A stretch of DNA of 6,149 bases from Candidatus Omnitrophota bacterium (GTDB lineage Bacteria > Omnitrophota > Gorgyraeia > Gygaellales > Profunditerraquicolaceae): the NCBI GenBank assembly GCA_026387485.1, contig JAPLLQ010000144.1, positions 1 through 6,149 of the forward strand. Direction: 5' to 3'. Below, one piece after another: positions 1 through 5,936 of the stretch (positions are counted from its first letter, which is position 1; the number at the start of each line of letters is the position of its first letter). The position numbers were made by a program, and so were the translations under genes. Under the pieces are notes generated by a model. It was given only the letters and a program-made list of their open reading frames with translations, made no database searches and was not told where the DNA came from.

Positions 1-1129
1 AAAGAAACGAAACTAAAGCACAAATTATACCTAAGTAAAACAGTAAATCTTGCCTAGATATTTCTTCTTTCAGGCACCTAAAAGCTCGCACCAACAAACT
101 TTTCAAAAACCAAAGAAAACAAATTAAACCCAATATGCCTACTTCGCTGGCTATCTGAAGCAAGTCACTGTGAGCGGTATCAACCAGAAAACGGTCAGAA
201 TGAACCCGAAAAGCAGGGTAAATATACTGGAAGGTACCTATTCCAGAGCCAAAAGGATACGCAAGGATAATCTTCAAGGCCCCCTTCCAAACATCAAAAC
301 GTTGAAATAAACTCTGAAACTGAGTTGTCTGGGCAACGCTTATCCGTTCCCATATTCTAGGCCAAAAATACCAACCCGCTGAAGCTAATATTATACCAAA
401 TATCAAAGCAGAAACTAAACTTTTTGTTTTAACTGAATTTAAGTTCTTAAACAGCAAGAAGGTTAAGCCTATTAAGGTTATTACGAAAGTAATCCAGGAA
501 AGCCTGCTATTGCTTAAAATCAAGGTAACAATGAATACAATAAGAGCTAACCCGAGAATAAACTTACGAAAAACCCCTTTGCTTGATAAAAGTAAACCTA
601 AGCAAAGAAAGAAATCTAAGTTTATGTAAGCGCCAAATGAACCGCTATTGATGTAGCGCGAAGACAAAGAGTGCTCTTGAGACCAGAACTTGGAAGACAA
701 ATACTCGTAATATTGCAAAATTCCAAAACCACAATAAAACAAGCCGACGAACACGATAATCCAAAGTAATAAATTCCGCCTTTTACTGCAATTTATTGTA
801 TCCGCGACGATAAAGAAAATAATTAAATAACTAAACCAGTTTAAAAACTCCAATATACTGGCATAGCGATAGATTGAGTAAGTTATTGAAATGAACGCCA
901 GGCCAAAGAAACAAAGTAAAGACGTATAGACTGAAGAAGAATTTATATCTTTAGAATAGAAACTTCTCTTGATTAGCCAAATGAGTAAGAGTAAAAAGCT
1001 GGCTAAATGAATATAAAATTGGGCAAAGATACCGACGGAGCCATAAGGCCAGGGAGAAAGGACAATAATTGCGGAAATGATAGCGATTAATAAGTAATCG
1101 AGTAAGTTAGAAATATAGATTTTATTCAT
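1..1129 (-). CDS. O-antigen ligase / Wzy polymerase family membrane protein, C-terminus cut by window edge
   Basis: A polytopic inner-membrane protein; 376 codons are visible from the ATG at 1129-1127 and the frame is still open at base 1. Many hydrophobic helices alternate with short loops. Family hallmarks of the O-antigen ligase/WzyC group (PF04932) are present: WPYGS near residues 27-31 after the first helix, NSRLSW at 207-212, then a periplasmic-loop region with R277 and W281 (RFDVWKGALKII), YPFGSGIGTF at 291-300, and AHSDLLQIASEVGILGL from 319, matching the usual AH-N/S-D-x-LQ-x-x-E-x-G pattern with H320. Members polymerise lipid-linked repeat units or ligate glycans; the operon with Wzc- and Wza-like genes favours a Wzy-type polymerase, but sequence alone does not separate the two. 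Its ATG overlaps the phosphatase stop in ATGA, and no Shine-Dalgarno sequence precedes it, so translation is probably coupled. Relatives often carry a C-terminal TPR region; whether this one does lies outside the window. Confidence 0.88.
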   Translation of the reverse strand, partial: MNKIYISNLLDYLLIAIISAIIVLSPWPYGSVGIFAQFYIHLASFLLLLIWLIKRSFYSKDINSSSVYTSLLCFFGLAFISITYSIYRYASILEFLNWFSYLIIFFIVADTINCSKRRNLLLWIIVFVGLFYCGFGILQYYEYLSSKFWSQEHSLSSRYINSGSFGAYINLDFFLCLGLLLSSKGVFRKFILGLALIVFIVTLILSNSRLSWITFVITLIGLTFLLFKNLNSVKTKSLVSALIFGIILASAGWYFWPRIWERISVAQTTQFQSLFQRFDVWKGALKIILAYPFGSGIGTFQYIYPAFRVHSDRFLVDTAHSDLLQIASEVGILGLICFLWFLKSLLVRAFRCLKEEISRQDLLFYLGIICALVSFL

Positions 1130-1869
1130 GCTTTGTTAAGAGGCAGCGGTTTGGGAATAACCACTTCCCTATCTTCTATTATAGCTTGTGGGATAGTTGT
1201 GACCATTGCCAAAGCCATCTCTTTCCCAATTATGCCGGAGGCAATCTCTAGGGCTTCAGATAATAGCGGAGGACGCTTGTTAATTCCGTGAGTATCAGTT
1301 GCAATAATATACGCAAGCTTATGTTTCAGAATTAAATCTACGCTTTCTTTTGCTTTAGGGCCCATTTTCCCAATGATGCTTGAGGCAGTAACCTGAATTA
1401 AAGCCCCTGCCTTGATAAGGTTATACAGAATGCCCAAATCCCCTTGTAACTCTAAACATCTCTCCGGATGCGTAACAATAGGAATGATACCCTTTAATAC
1501 CAAACCCCCAATAAGCTTTTCTATATTCGGAGGCAGTAAAGAATAAGGAGTATCTAATAAAAGATACCTCGATTGATTAATGGTTAATAAAGACTTGCTT
1601 TCAAGAAGAGTAAAGATTTCGGGAGTAAATTCATAATCAGCCCCAGAGAGCAAATCAATTTCTATCTTTTGAGCCTTTAATTCCTCTTTCAGCTCTTCTG
1701 TTTTCTGAGTGATTATTTCTTTAGTATTGGGGAACTTACCTATATGCGGCGTTGCCACGATTGTGCGTATGCCGTCCTGATAAGCCATACTACACATTTT
1801 AAGCGACTCTTCCAGGCTCAACGAGCCATCATCGATTCCGGGAAGGATATGAGCATGCAGATCAACCAT
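1126..1869 (-). CDS. cpsB: CpsB/CapC-type PHP-domain protein-tyrosine phosphatase
   Basis: A 247-residue cytoplasmic metal-dependent phosphatase of the CpsB/CapC/YwqE family, full length for the family. It is expected to dephosphorylate the tyrosine tail of the kinase encoded immediately upstream. PHP motifs in order: DLHAH with H5 and H7, ILPGIDDG with D14, VATPH with H42, SGAD with D78, LLLDTP with D106, VTHPER with H134, and ATDTH with D192 and H194, followed by KRPP at 198-201. Compared with pneumococcal Cps4B as I remember it (ligands H5, H7, D14, H42, E80, E108, H136, D199, H201), every ligand position is filled, but the two glutamates are replaced by aspartates. There is no signal peptide or membrane segment. 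The ATG at 1869 directly abuts the kinase TAA, with AAGG inside the kinase's last codons as ribosome site; the 3' end overlaps the polymerase start by 4 bases. The family call is firm; activity with the altered ligands is untested. Confidence 0.93.
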   Translation of the reverse strand: MVDLHAHILPGIDDGSLSLEESLKMCSMAYQDGIRTIVATPHIGKFPNTKEIITQKTEELKEELKAQKIEIDLLSGADYEFTPEIFTLLESKSLLTINQSRYLLLDTPYSLLPPNIEKLIGGLVLKGIIPIVTHPERCLELQGDLGILYNLIKAGALIQVTASSIIGKMGPKAKESVDLILKHKLAYIIATDTHGINKRPPLLSEALEIASGIIGKEMALAMVTTIPQAIIEDREVVIPKPLPLNKA

Positions 1870-3693
1870 TTATACCTTATCGCTAGCAGCATAATCGTAG
1901 TGGTAATAATTATAATAATAGTAGTAGTAACTACCTTTTTGCATGTTGACGTTGTTTAAGACGCTGCCTAATATATTTGCCTTAACATTACTCAGCCTTT
2001 CAAGCGCCTGTTTTAATAAATCTCTGGGCAAGGCACTTGCCTCAACAATGATTAATACGCCTTCGACCTCCGTAGCCAGCAAAGCCGCATCAGTAACTGC
2101 GATTAAAGGAGGCGAATCAAAAATTACCATTTCGTATTTCGACTCAGCATAACGCATCAGCTTCTTCATACGCTCAGAAGAGACTAATTCTGCGGGGTTA
2201 GGAGGCAGGGGCCCGCTAGGAAGAATTGATAAGTTCTTTATGTCTGTAGGAATCACTACATCTTCAAGAGATGACTCTCCTAGTAAAATAGTAGTTAAAC
2301 CAACCTCCCTACCTGATTTAAACGCCTTATGGATACGCGGCCTTCTTAAGTCCGCATCAATGATTAATACTTTTTTCCCGGTCTGGGCTAAGATTATGCC
2401 CAAATTCACACTGGTTGTGGTTTTACCTTCTCCTCTTATAGAGCTAGTTACTAATAGAGTCTTTACCGGCCGGTCCACTAAAACAAATTGCAAATTTGTC
2501 CTTAAGGTCCGATATGCTTCGGCAATAGGAGCCTCCAGTGTCTCTGCGCTGGCAAGCCTATGCACAGTAAAAGCCAATTCATCCTTCACTTCGTTTTTCT
2601 CTGCGGGAAGAAGCTTTTTTTTGTTAAAACGAGCTTGAATAAAATTGCCCTTTGGCTTATTTATACCCATCGAAGGTATAAGGCCTAACACAGCCAAATT
2701 AAAACCGTTCTTTAATTCTTCTGCTGTTTTAATGGTAGTATCAAGATATTCTCGAAAGAATCCTAATCCGGTGCCCATAACAAAACCCATGACAATACCT
2801 ATTATAATATTTAATCTCTTATTTGGCCTAACAGGAGCCGCAGAAACTATTGCCGGCTCGATAATTCTTACGCTGTAAGCTGAGACATCACGAGTAACAT
2901 CCAACTCCTGTAATTTTTTAAGCAAGACCTGATAAATCTCTTCTGCAGTCTGAGGGCTGAAAGCTATTGTAGCTGCGCCTTTCTCATCAGCCTGCGCAGT
3001 ATTAACTATCGCTGGTTCCTGCCCCTGAGACTGCCGATTAGCTGATAGATTTTCTTCAAACTCTTTTTTTCTCTGCCGCATCGCAACCATAACCGGATGG
3101 TTCTCCCCGTAAATCTTTGAGGCTGAGGTTAACTGTTCTAACTTATTCATTAAAACTATAATAGTATTGCGGGAGGTATCAAATTGGGATTCCTGAGTGT
3201 AGCTTATATAAATCTTTGCGATTGCATTAGCAATATAAGCAGACAGCTTTGGGTCAAAACTTTCAATGGTAATCCTAATTACCCGCGCGGACATAGTCGA
3301 AGGCACGCTAATCATTGGCCTTACTAAAGCCCCGAGCTCGCTCTTTTGGGCATCTTTATAGTTTCCCGGCAACTCTTTTCTATCCTTAAAGAGTTCCTCT
3401 GAAACTAAATTTTTAAAATAGCTGCTTTGTATAAGCTTAGCTTGGGTGTCGAAAAACACGGGATCAAGAATATTCTGATTGTAACCTTGCGCAGACTGCA
3501 CATTGAGAATTCGGGTAGGATTATTAAGCTCAACAATCAAGTCTGTAAACGAAGAGAATACCGGCCTTTGGAAGGAATTAACTAAAACTACAATAAACAA
3601 AACTACTACTACAGTGGATAGAATAAGGAATTTGCGTTTCCTTAGTAAGTACCAATAATCCCATAATTGAACCGTATTTGTAGCTTGAGCCAT
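1870..3693 (-). CDS. wzc: Wzc-like polysaccharide co-polymerase fused to a BY-family tyrosine autokinase
   Basis: A 607-residue inner-membrane protein that controls polymer length and export. The N-terminal Wzz domain begins near residue 8; TM1 is about 21-40. A periplasmic region of roughly 250 residues follows, with a GNVR-like end (AYSVRIIEPA at 272-281), proline-spaced residues P280, P287 and P290, and TM2 at about 294-313. A hydrophilic linker leads to the cytoplasmic BY-kinase: EX2RX2R oligomerisation motif (E392, R395, R398), Walker A GEGKTT at 421-426 with K424, Walker A' IIDADLRRP at 444-452 with D446 and D448, and Walker B VIFDSPP at 523-529 with D526. The tail carries 10 Tyr in 13 residues (589-601), the expected autophosphorylation cluster. 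E. coli Wzc is about 720 residues; the deficit is mainly in the periplasmic coiled-coil part. The gene starts 4 bases after the OPX stop with only a weak ribosome site, suggesting coupling. All catalytic motifs are intact. Confidence 0.95.
   Translation of the reverse strand: MAQATNTVQLWDYWYLLRKRKFLILSTVVVVLFIVVLVNSFQRPVFSSFTDLIVELNNPTRILNVQSAQGYNQNILDPVFFDTQAKLIQSSYFKNLVSEELFKDRKELPGNYKDAQKSELGALVRPMISVPSTMSARVIRITIESFDPKLSAYIANAIAKIYISYTQESQFDTSRNTIIVLMNKLEQLTSASKIYGENHPVMVAMRQRKKEFEENLSANRQSQGQEPAIVNTAQADEKGAATIAFSPQTAEEIYQVLLKKLQELDVTRDVSAYSVRIIEPAIVSAAPVRPNKRLNIIIGIVMGFVMGTGLGFFREYLDTTIKTAEELKNGFNLAVLGLIPSMGINKPKGNFIQARFNKKKLLPAEKNEVKDELAFTVHRLASAETLEAPIAEAYRTLRTNLQFVLVDRPVKTLLVTSSIRGEGKTTTSVNLGIILAQTGKKVLIIDADLRRPRIHKAFKSGREVGLTTILLGESSLEDVVIPTDIKNLSILPSGPLPPNPAELVSSERMKKLMRYAESKYEMVIFDSPPLIAVTDAALLATEVEGVLIIVEASALPRDLLKQALERLSNVKANILGSVLNNVNMQKGSYYYYYYNYYHYDYAASDKV
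1875..1878 (-). promoter_or_regulatory. Ribosome binding site of the PHP phosphatase, inside the kinase gene
   Basis: AAGG lies 5 bases before the ATG at 1869-1867 and within the last sense codons (AAG GTA) of the kinase gene. The kinase stop TAA touches the ATG, so ribosomes finishing the kinase are placed for re-initiation. This supports the chosen start and coupled production of kinase and phosphatase. Confidence 0.55.
1891..1929 (-). repeat. Tyrosine-codon run (TAC/TAT triplets) encoding the kinase tail
   Basis: Thirteen consecutive codons in which ten are TAC or TAT, interrupted only by AAT (N595), CAC (H598) and GAT (D600). It begins with three TAC and three TAT codons, so the DNA is a short imperfect trinucleotide repeat. 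It encodes kinase residues 589-601, the likely transphosphorylation site and phosphatase target. Such triplet runs can change length by replication slippage in whole codons, which would alter phosphosite number without breaking the frame. Confidence 0.8.
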
Positions 3694-3697
3694 TTAA

Positions 3698-4561
3698 CTA
3701 AAACCAACTTTTTATCGCAACTAAGACATCTCCAGCCTTCAGCGTTACATCTTCGGATTTGTCACCTTTGCGTATTTTATCCAAGTTTACAATAATATTC
3801 TTCTTTTCCCCCTTCTCTTCGCGTATAATCTTGGCTTTGCCTTTATTGGCAAAATCGCTCATTCCCCCGGCGAGGCGAAACGCTTCTAGGACACTTAAAT
3901 CTTTCTCAATAGTGTAAGGCCCGGGATTTCTTACTTCTCCCAGGACATAAATTTGCTGTTGTGTGCTTTTGCGCGAGATAACAATTGAATCCCCGGATAG
4001 AATCTGAAGGTTCTGGGAAAGGTCTCCGTTCATTAACAATGCGTATAAATCAACGTTAATCTTCTCTTCTGCGCCTGAAAGCTTCTTACGCGTTATCTCC
4101 ATCTTACCGCTAGACCCTTCAGTGCTTCCAATCTGAGAAAGTAAATCTAAAACATAAGTCTTTCTTTTAAGATAATGCACACCGGGATTCTTAACCAAAC
4201 CGAAAACCATCACTTTCTGCCCAAGGTATTCTTTTACCGTAACAGTAATCTTAGGTTCTAATAAATAATTCCCTGACTTAAGCTTCTCTGCGATAAAGTC
4301 GGCCAGCTCTTTGGAGGTAAGTCCGGCGGACTTAACTTTATCCAAAAAAGGCATCACAATAAAACCATCCCCACTAACAGTATATACCTTTGTAAGGTTG
4401 TCGTCTTTTAATACTACAATATCTAGGACATCATTTGCGGCTATCGTATAATCTTCCTTAGCTGAAATAGTACCATCGTCGGAAAAACAAAAATTAACGC
4501 AACTAAAAAAACTCGCTATGAAAAGTGATAAAACAATGGTAAATTTCTTTGCGTTTAACAT
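3698..4561 (-). CDS. wza: Short Wza-like polysaccharide export (OPX) protein, SLBB domains
   Basis: A 287-residue exported protein of the outer-membrane polysaccharide export family. An N-terminal hydrophobic signal spans residues 7-20. It is followed by C21 (weak lipobox, FFSC) and a possible signal peptidase I site near S27, so lipidation is uncertain. The Poly_export domain is at about 38-112 (DYTIAANDVLDIVV; later DGFIVMPFL), and two SLBB domains begin near GQKVMVFGLVKNPG (114) and QIYVLGEVRNPG (203). The protein stops at AGDVLVAIKSWF, right after the second SLBB domain. It therefore lacks the C-terminal amphipathic helix by which E. coli Wza (about 380 residues) spans the outer membrane. 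Family members form the periplasmic channel for capsule or exopolysaccharide. I chose the ATG at 4561 because GGGAGGG sits 6 bases upstream; an in-frame GTG at 4597 would add 12 residues but has no such site and falls within a hairpin. The barrel gene just upstream is the likely outer-membrane partner. Confidence 0.92.
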   Translation of the reverse strand: MLNAKKFTIVLSLFIASFFSCVNFCFSDDGTISAKEDYTIAANDVLDIVVLKDDNLTKVYTVSGDGFIVMPFLDKVKSAGLTSKELADFIAEKLKSGNYLLEPKITVTVKEYLGQKVMVFGLVKNPGVHYLKRKTYVLDLLSQIGSTEGSSGKMEITRKKLSGAEEKINVDLYALLMNGDLSQNLQILSGDSIVISRKSTQQQIYVLGEVRNPGPYTIEKDLSVLEAFRLAGGMSDFANKGKAKIIREEKGEKKNIIVNLDKIRKGDKSEDVTLKAGDVLVAIKSWF

Positions 4562-4567
4562 AATAGT

Positions 4568-4574
4568 CCCTCCC
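4568..4574 (-). promoter_or_regulatory. Ribosome binding site of the OPX gene, decides its start
   Basis: GGGAGGG with a 6-base spacer (ACTATT) before the ATG at 4561-4559. It is the best Shine-Dalgarno match in the window and fixes the start at 4561 rather than at the in-frame GTG at 4597. It follows closely after the T-run of the leader hairpin, so ribosome loading and hairpin formation could influence each other. Confidence 0.75.
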
Positions 4575-4578
4575 TTAG

Positions 4579-4634
4579 AAAAAAACCTATATGTCACCTT
4601 GCCCCTAAAACAAGGCCTTCGGGTTAATATAGGT
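4579..4634 (-). terminator. Terminator-like hairpin with T-run, possible attenuator before the OPX gene
   Basis: In transcript sense, ACCTATAT (4634-4627) pairs perfectly with ATATAGGT (4592-4585), and six T residues follow at 4584-4579. Nested inside are a second stem, CCTTG (4615-4611) with CAAGG (4601-4597), a 9-base loop TTTTAGGGG, and single-stranded linkers. CCC at 4623-4621 could also pair with GGG in the loop as a small pseudoknot. The outer stem is AT-rich (3 GC pairs of 8), so termination may be partial. It lies between the barrel stop and the OPX ribosome site inside an apparent operon. It could dampen read-through, stabilise the upstream mRNA 3' end, or act as a regulated leader. 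I recognise no known riboswitch class in it. Confidence 0.5.
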
Positions 4635-4665
4635 ATTTGTTACTATTTTTTAACTAGAAATCTGT

Positions 4666-5898
4666 TTAGAAGGAAATGTCTATGCCAAGTCCGCCACCAA
4701 AGGATTTATAGCAATAGCTATCGCCTCGCACACTTAAGGAAGCCCATTTCAAGAGCTTGCGACTGTACCCTAAGCCTATGGTATAAGATTCTTCTCTCAA
4801 TTCCTGGGTAGCTGCATTTGTCACTAAATCAGCAGATTTACCAAGATTCCAAGAATAAGTAAAGCCAAAATCAAAAATATCCTTATCAGTAAGCTTGTAA
4901 TTCAGGTTGGTCGTGATACGGTCAGTCGTAAGTTGACGGTATTCTGAAGATAAATGAGAGGCAATGCTCTCATTATTTAAAAAATCTGAACCTGACTGCA
5001 GTGTCTCTTTATCTAAAGGATTAAATGTGTCTATTATAGCGTGCTGATAATCAAACTTTAATTCGCTGAAGTTAGTCAGCCGAGCACTTAATCCAGTTCC
5101 GTAAGTTGCGCCGGAGCCACTATCGCCGATCCTATATTCTCTATCGGTATAGCCGCCGTTCACTGAGGCAGATATTCTCGGCGTTAACACCTGCGAAATT
5201 GATAATTGACCGGAATAAGAATTGTAATCTTTTTTGATCGAATAATAATCGTTGGCGGTCCTAAACTTTCTCAGATGATAATCAAAATTCGGAGTTAAGG
5301 TTGTAAGGGGAGAAAGCCTATACGACATATCCCAAGTTACACCCTCATCATCATAATCCGAATAGATATCGCTACTCGGGCCTCTGTATGTCTCATAAGC
5401 ATATTTTAAACCTGTAGAAACCCTGCTATTCAACTGCTGGGCAATAGAAGCACCTACAGTATTGTAGGTAAAACTCTTGTCTCCGCTGAAATTCAAAGGA
5501 CTTACAGAGAAATCATCTGAAATTCCAATCGAAGTGTTTTCGGTAAGGTCATAGCGCAACAGGCCATTTGCCGAATGCATAGCTTTTCCATTGTAGCCAT
5601 TTACCATAAAATAGTCGAATTGATAACCAGTCTCAATATACACCCTATCTAAAGGAAGTTGGAGAATTATCCCTGGCTTAACTTCCTGAGTAAATCTATA
5701 TTTTGAGTCAGAATTATTAGCAAGCTCAACATTGTCCGTAAAAGAAGTTGTATACTTAAAAGTCGGCTTAATCCTCAAACTACCTACCTCAAAAGACTGC
5801 TGTATTAATTCGGCTGCCACAGCATAATCCACAAATAATAATAAAAATAGAAATAATATTAATAATGCCAATTTGTTCCTTAGCCGGAAAATTCCCAT
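4666..5898 (-). CDS. Outer-membrane beta-barrel protein, likely porin partner of the OPX protein
   Basis: A 410-residue exported barrel. The signal peptide is clear: basic RLRNK, a hydrophobic core at about 10-24, and an AVA/A cleavage region near residues 26-29. The mature part is made of alternating-residue amphipathic strands rich in Tyr, Ser, Thr and Asn with short Gly/Asp/Asn turns. Its opening (IKPTFKYTTSFTDNVELAN, then V73-K-P-G) resembles BBP2-like barrels common in exopolysaccharide and exosortase loci. The chain ends GGGLGIDISF, with terminal F410 and alternating hydrophobics as in a BAM beta-signal. Its length would suit about 16-18 strands, though I cannot count them reliably. Position directly before a short OPX gene suggests it forms the outer-membrane exit for the polymer, like Myxococcus Wzp/EpsX porins; this role is inferred from context. 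The ATG at 5898 is supported by a G-rich ribosome site and by the signal peptide beginning there. Confidence 0.85.
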   Translation of the reverse strand: MGIFRLRNKLALLILFLFLLLFVDYAVAAELIQQSFEVGSLRIKPTFKYTTSFTDNVELANNSDSKYRFTQEVKPGIILQLPLDRVYIETGYQFDYFMVNGYNGKAMHSANGLLRYDLTENTSIGISDDFSVSPLNFSGDKSFTYNTVGASIAQQLNSRVSTGLKYAYETYRGPSSDIYSDYDDEGVTWDMSYRLSPLTTLTPNFDYHLRKFRTANDYYSIKKDYNSYSGQLSISQVLTPRISASVNGGYTDREYRIGDSGSGATYGTGLSARLTNFSELKFDYQHAIIDTFNPLDKETLQSGSDFLNNESIASHLSSEYRQLTTDRITTNLNYKLTDKDIFDFGFTYSWNLGKSADLVTNAATQELREESYTIGLGYSRKLLKWASLSVRGDSYCYKSFGGGLGIDISF

Positions 5899-5904
5899 TT
5901 TTTA

Positions 5905-5910
5905 CCCCCC
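5905..5910 (-). promoter_or_regulatory. G-run ribosome binding site of the barrel gene
   Basis: A run of six G precedes the barrel ATG with a 6-base spacer (TAAAAA). It is an imperfect Shine-Dalgarno sequence that can pair with the anti-SD partly through G-U pairs. It sits in the 38-base gap after the upstream gene's TAG, and no convincing promoter is visible in that gap. Confidence 0.5.
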
Positions 5911-5936
5911 TATTTTTTTCCTTTATTCATTTTATA

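Noticed and set aside
1744..2878. Several plus-strand open frames of about 70-130 codons opposite the kinase and phosphatase genes.
   Set aside because: They lie antisense to genes with intact, recognisable domains, have low-complexity or unnatural composition (for example Ile/Val runs opposite the tyrosine codons), and lack convincing ribosome sites.
4567..4575. AGGGAGGGA before the OPX ATG, two overlapping matches to the CsrA/RsmA ANGGA core.
   Set aside because: It is fully explained as a strong Shine-Dalgarno sequence and is not displayed in a clear hairpin loop.
4559..4597. GTG at 4597-4595 as an upstream start of the OPX gene.
   Set aside because: It has no Shine-Dalgarno, falls in the hairpin's inner stem region, and would put 12 residues ahead of a normal signal peptide; the ATG at 4561 has GGGAGGG at ideal spacing.
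4626..4654. Possible promoter before the OPX gene: TATATT at 4631-4626 with GTTAAA 17 bases upstream.
   Set aside because: The -35 element matches only 3 of 6 consensus bases and the region is AT-rich, so such matches are expected by chance. It would be notable because a start there would skip the 5' arm of the hairpin, but the sequence does not support a call.
4579..4660. A c-di-GMP (GEMM) or other known riboswitch in the leader of the OPX gene.
   Set aside because: I looked for the conserved cores I know (GEMM, preQ1, fluoride, guanidine types) and found no match; only an unassigned hairpin can be supported.
4518..4811. Plus-strand open frame crossing the OPX 5' end, the hairpin gap and the barrel 3' end.
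   Set aside because: It overlaps two well-supported genes and a structured gap on the other strand, and its product resembles no known protein.
5910..5930. Six-codon mini-ORF (MNKGKK) between the unknown gene and the barrel gene.
   Set aside because: No ribosome site of its own, A-rich sequence where such short frames arise by chance, and no leader-peptide logic visible.
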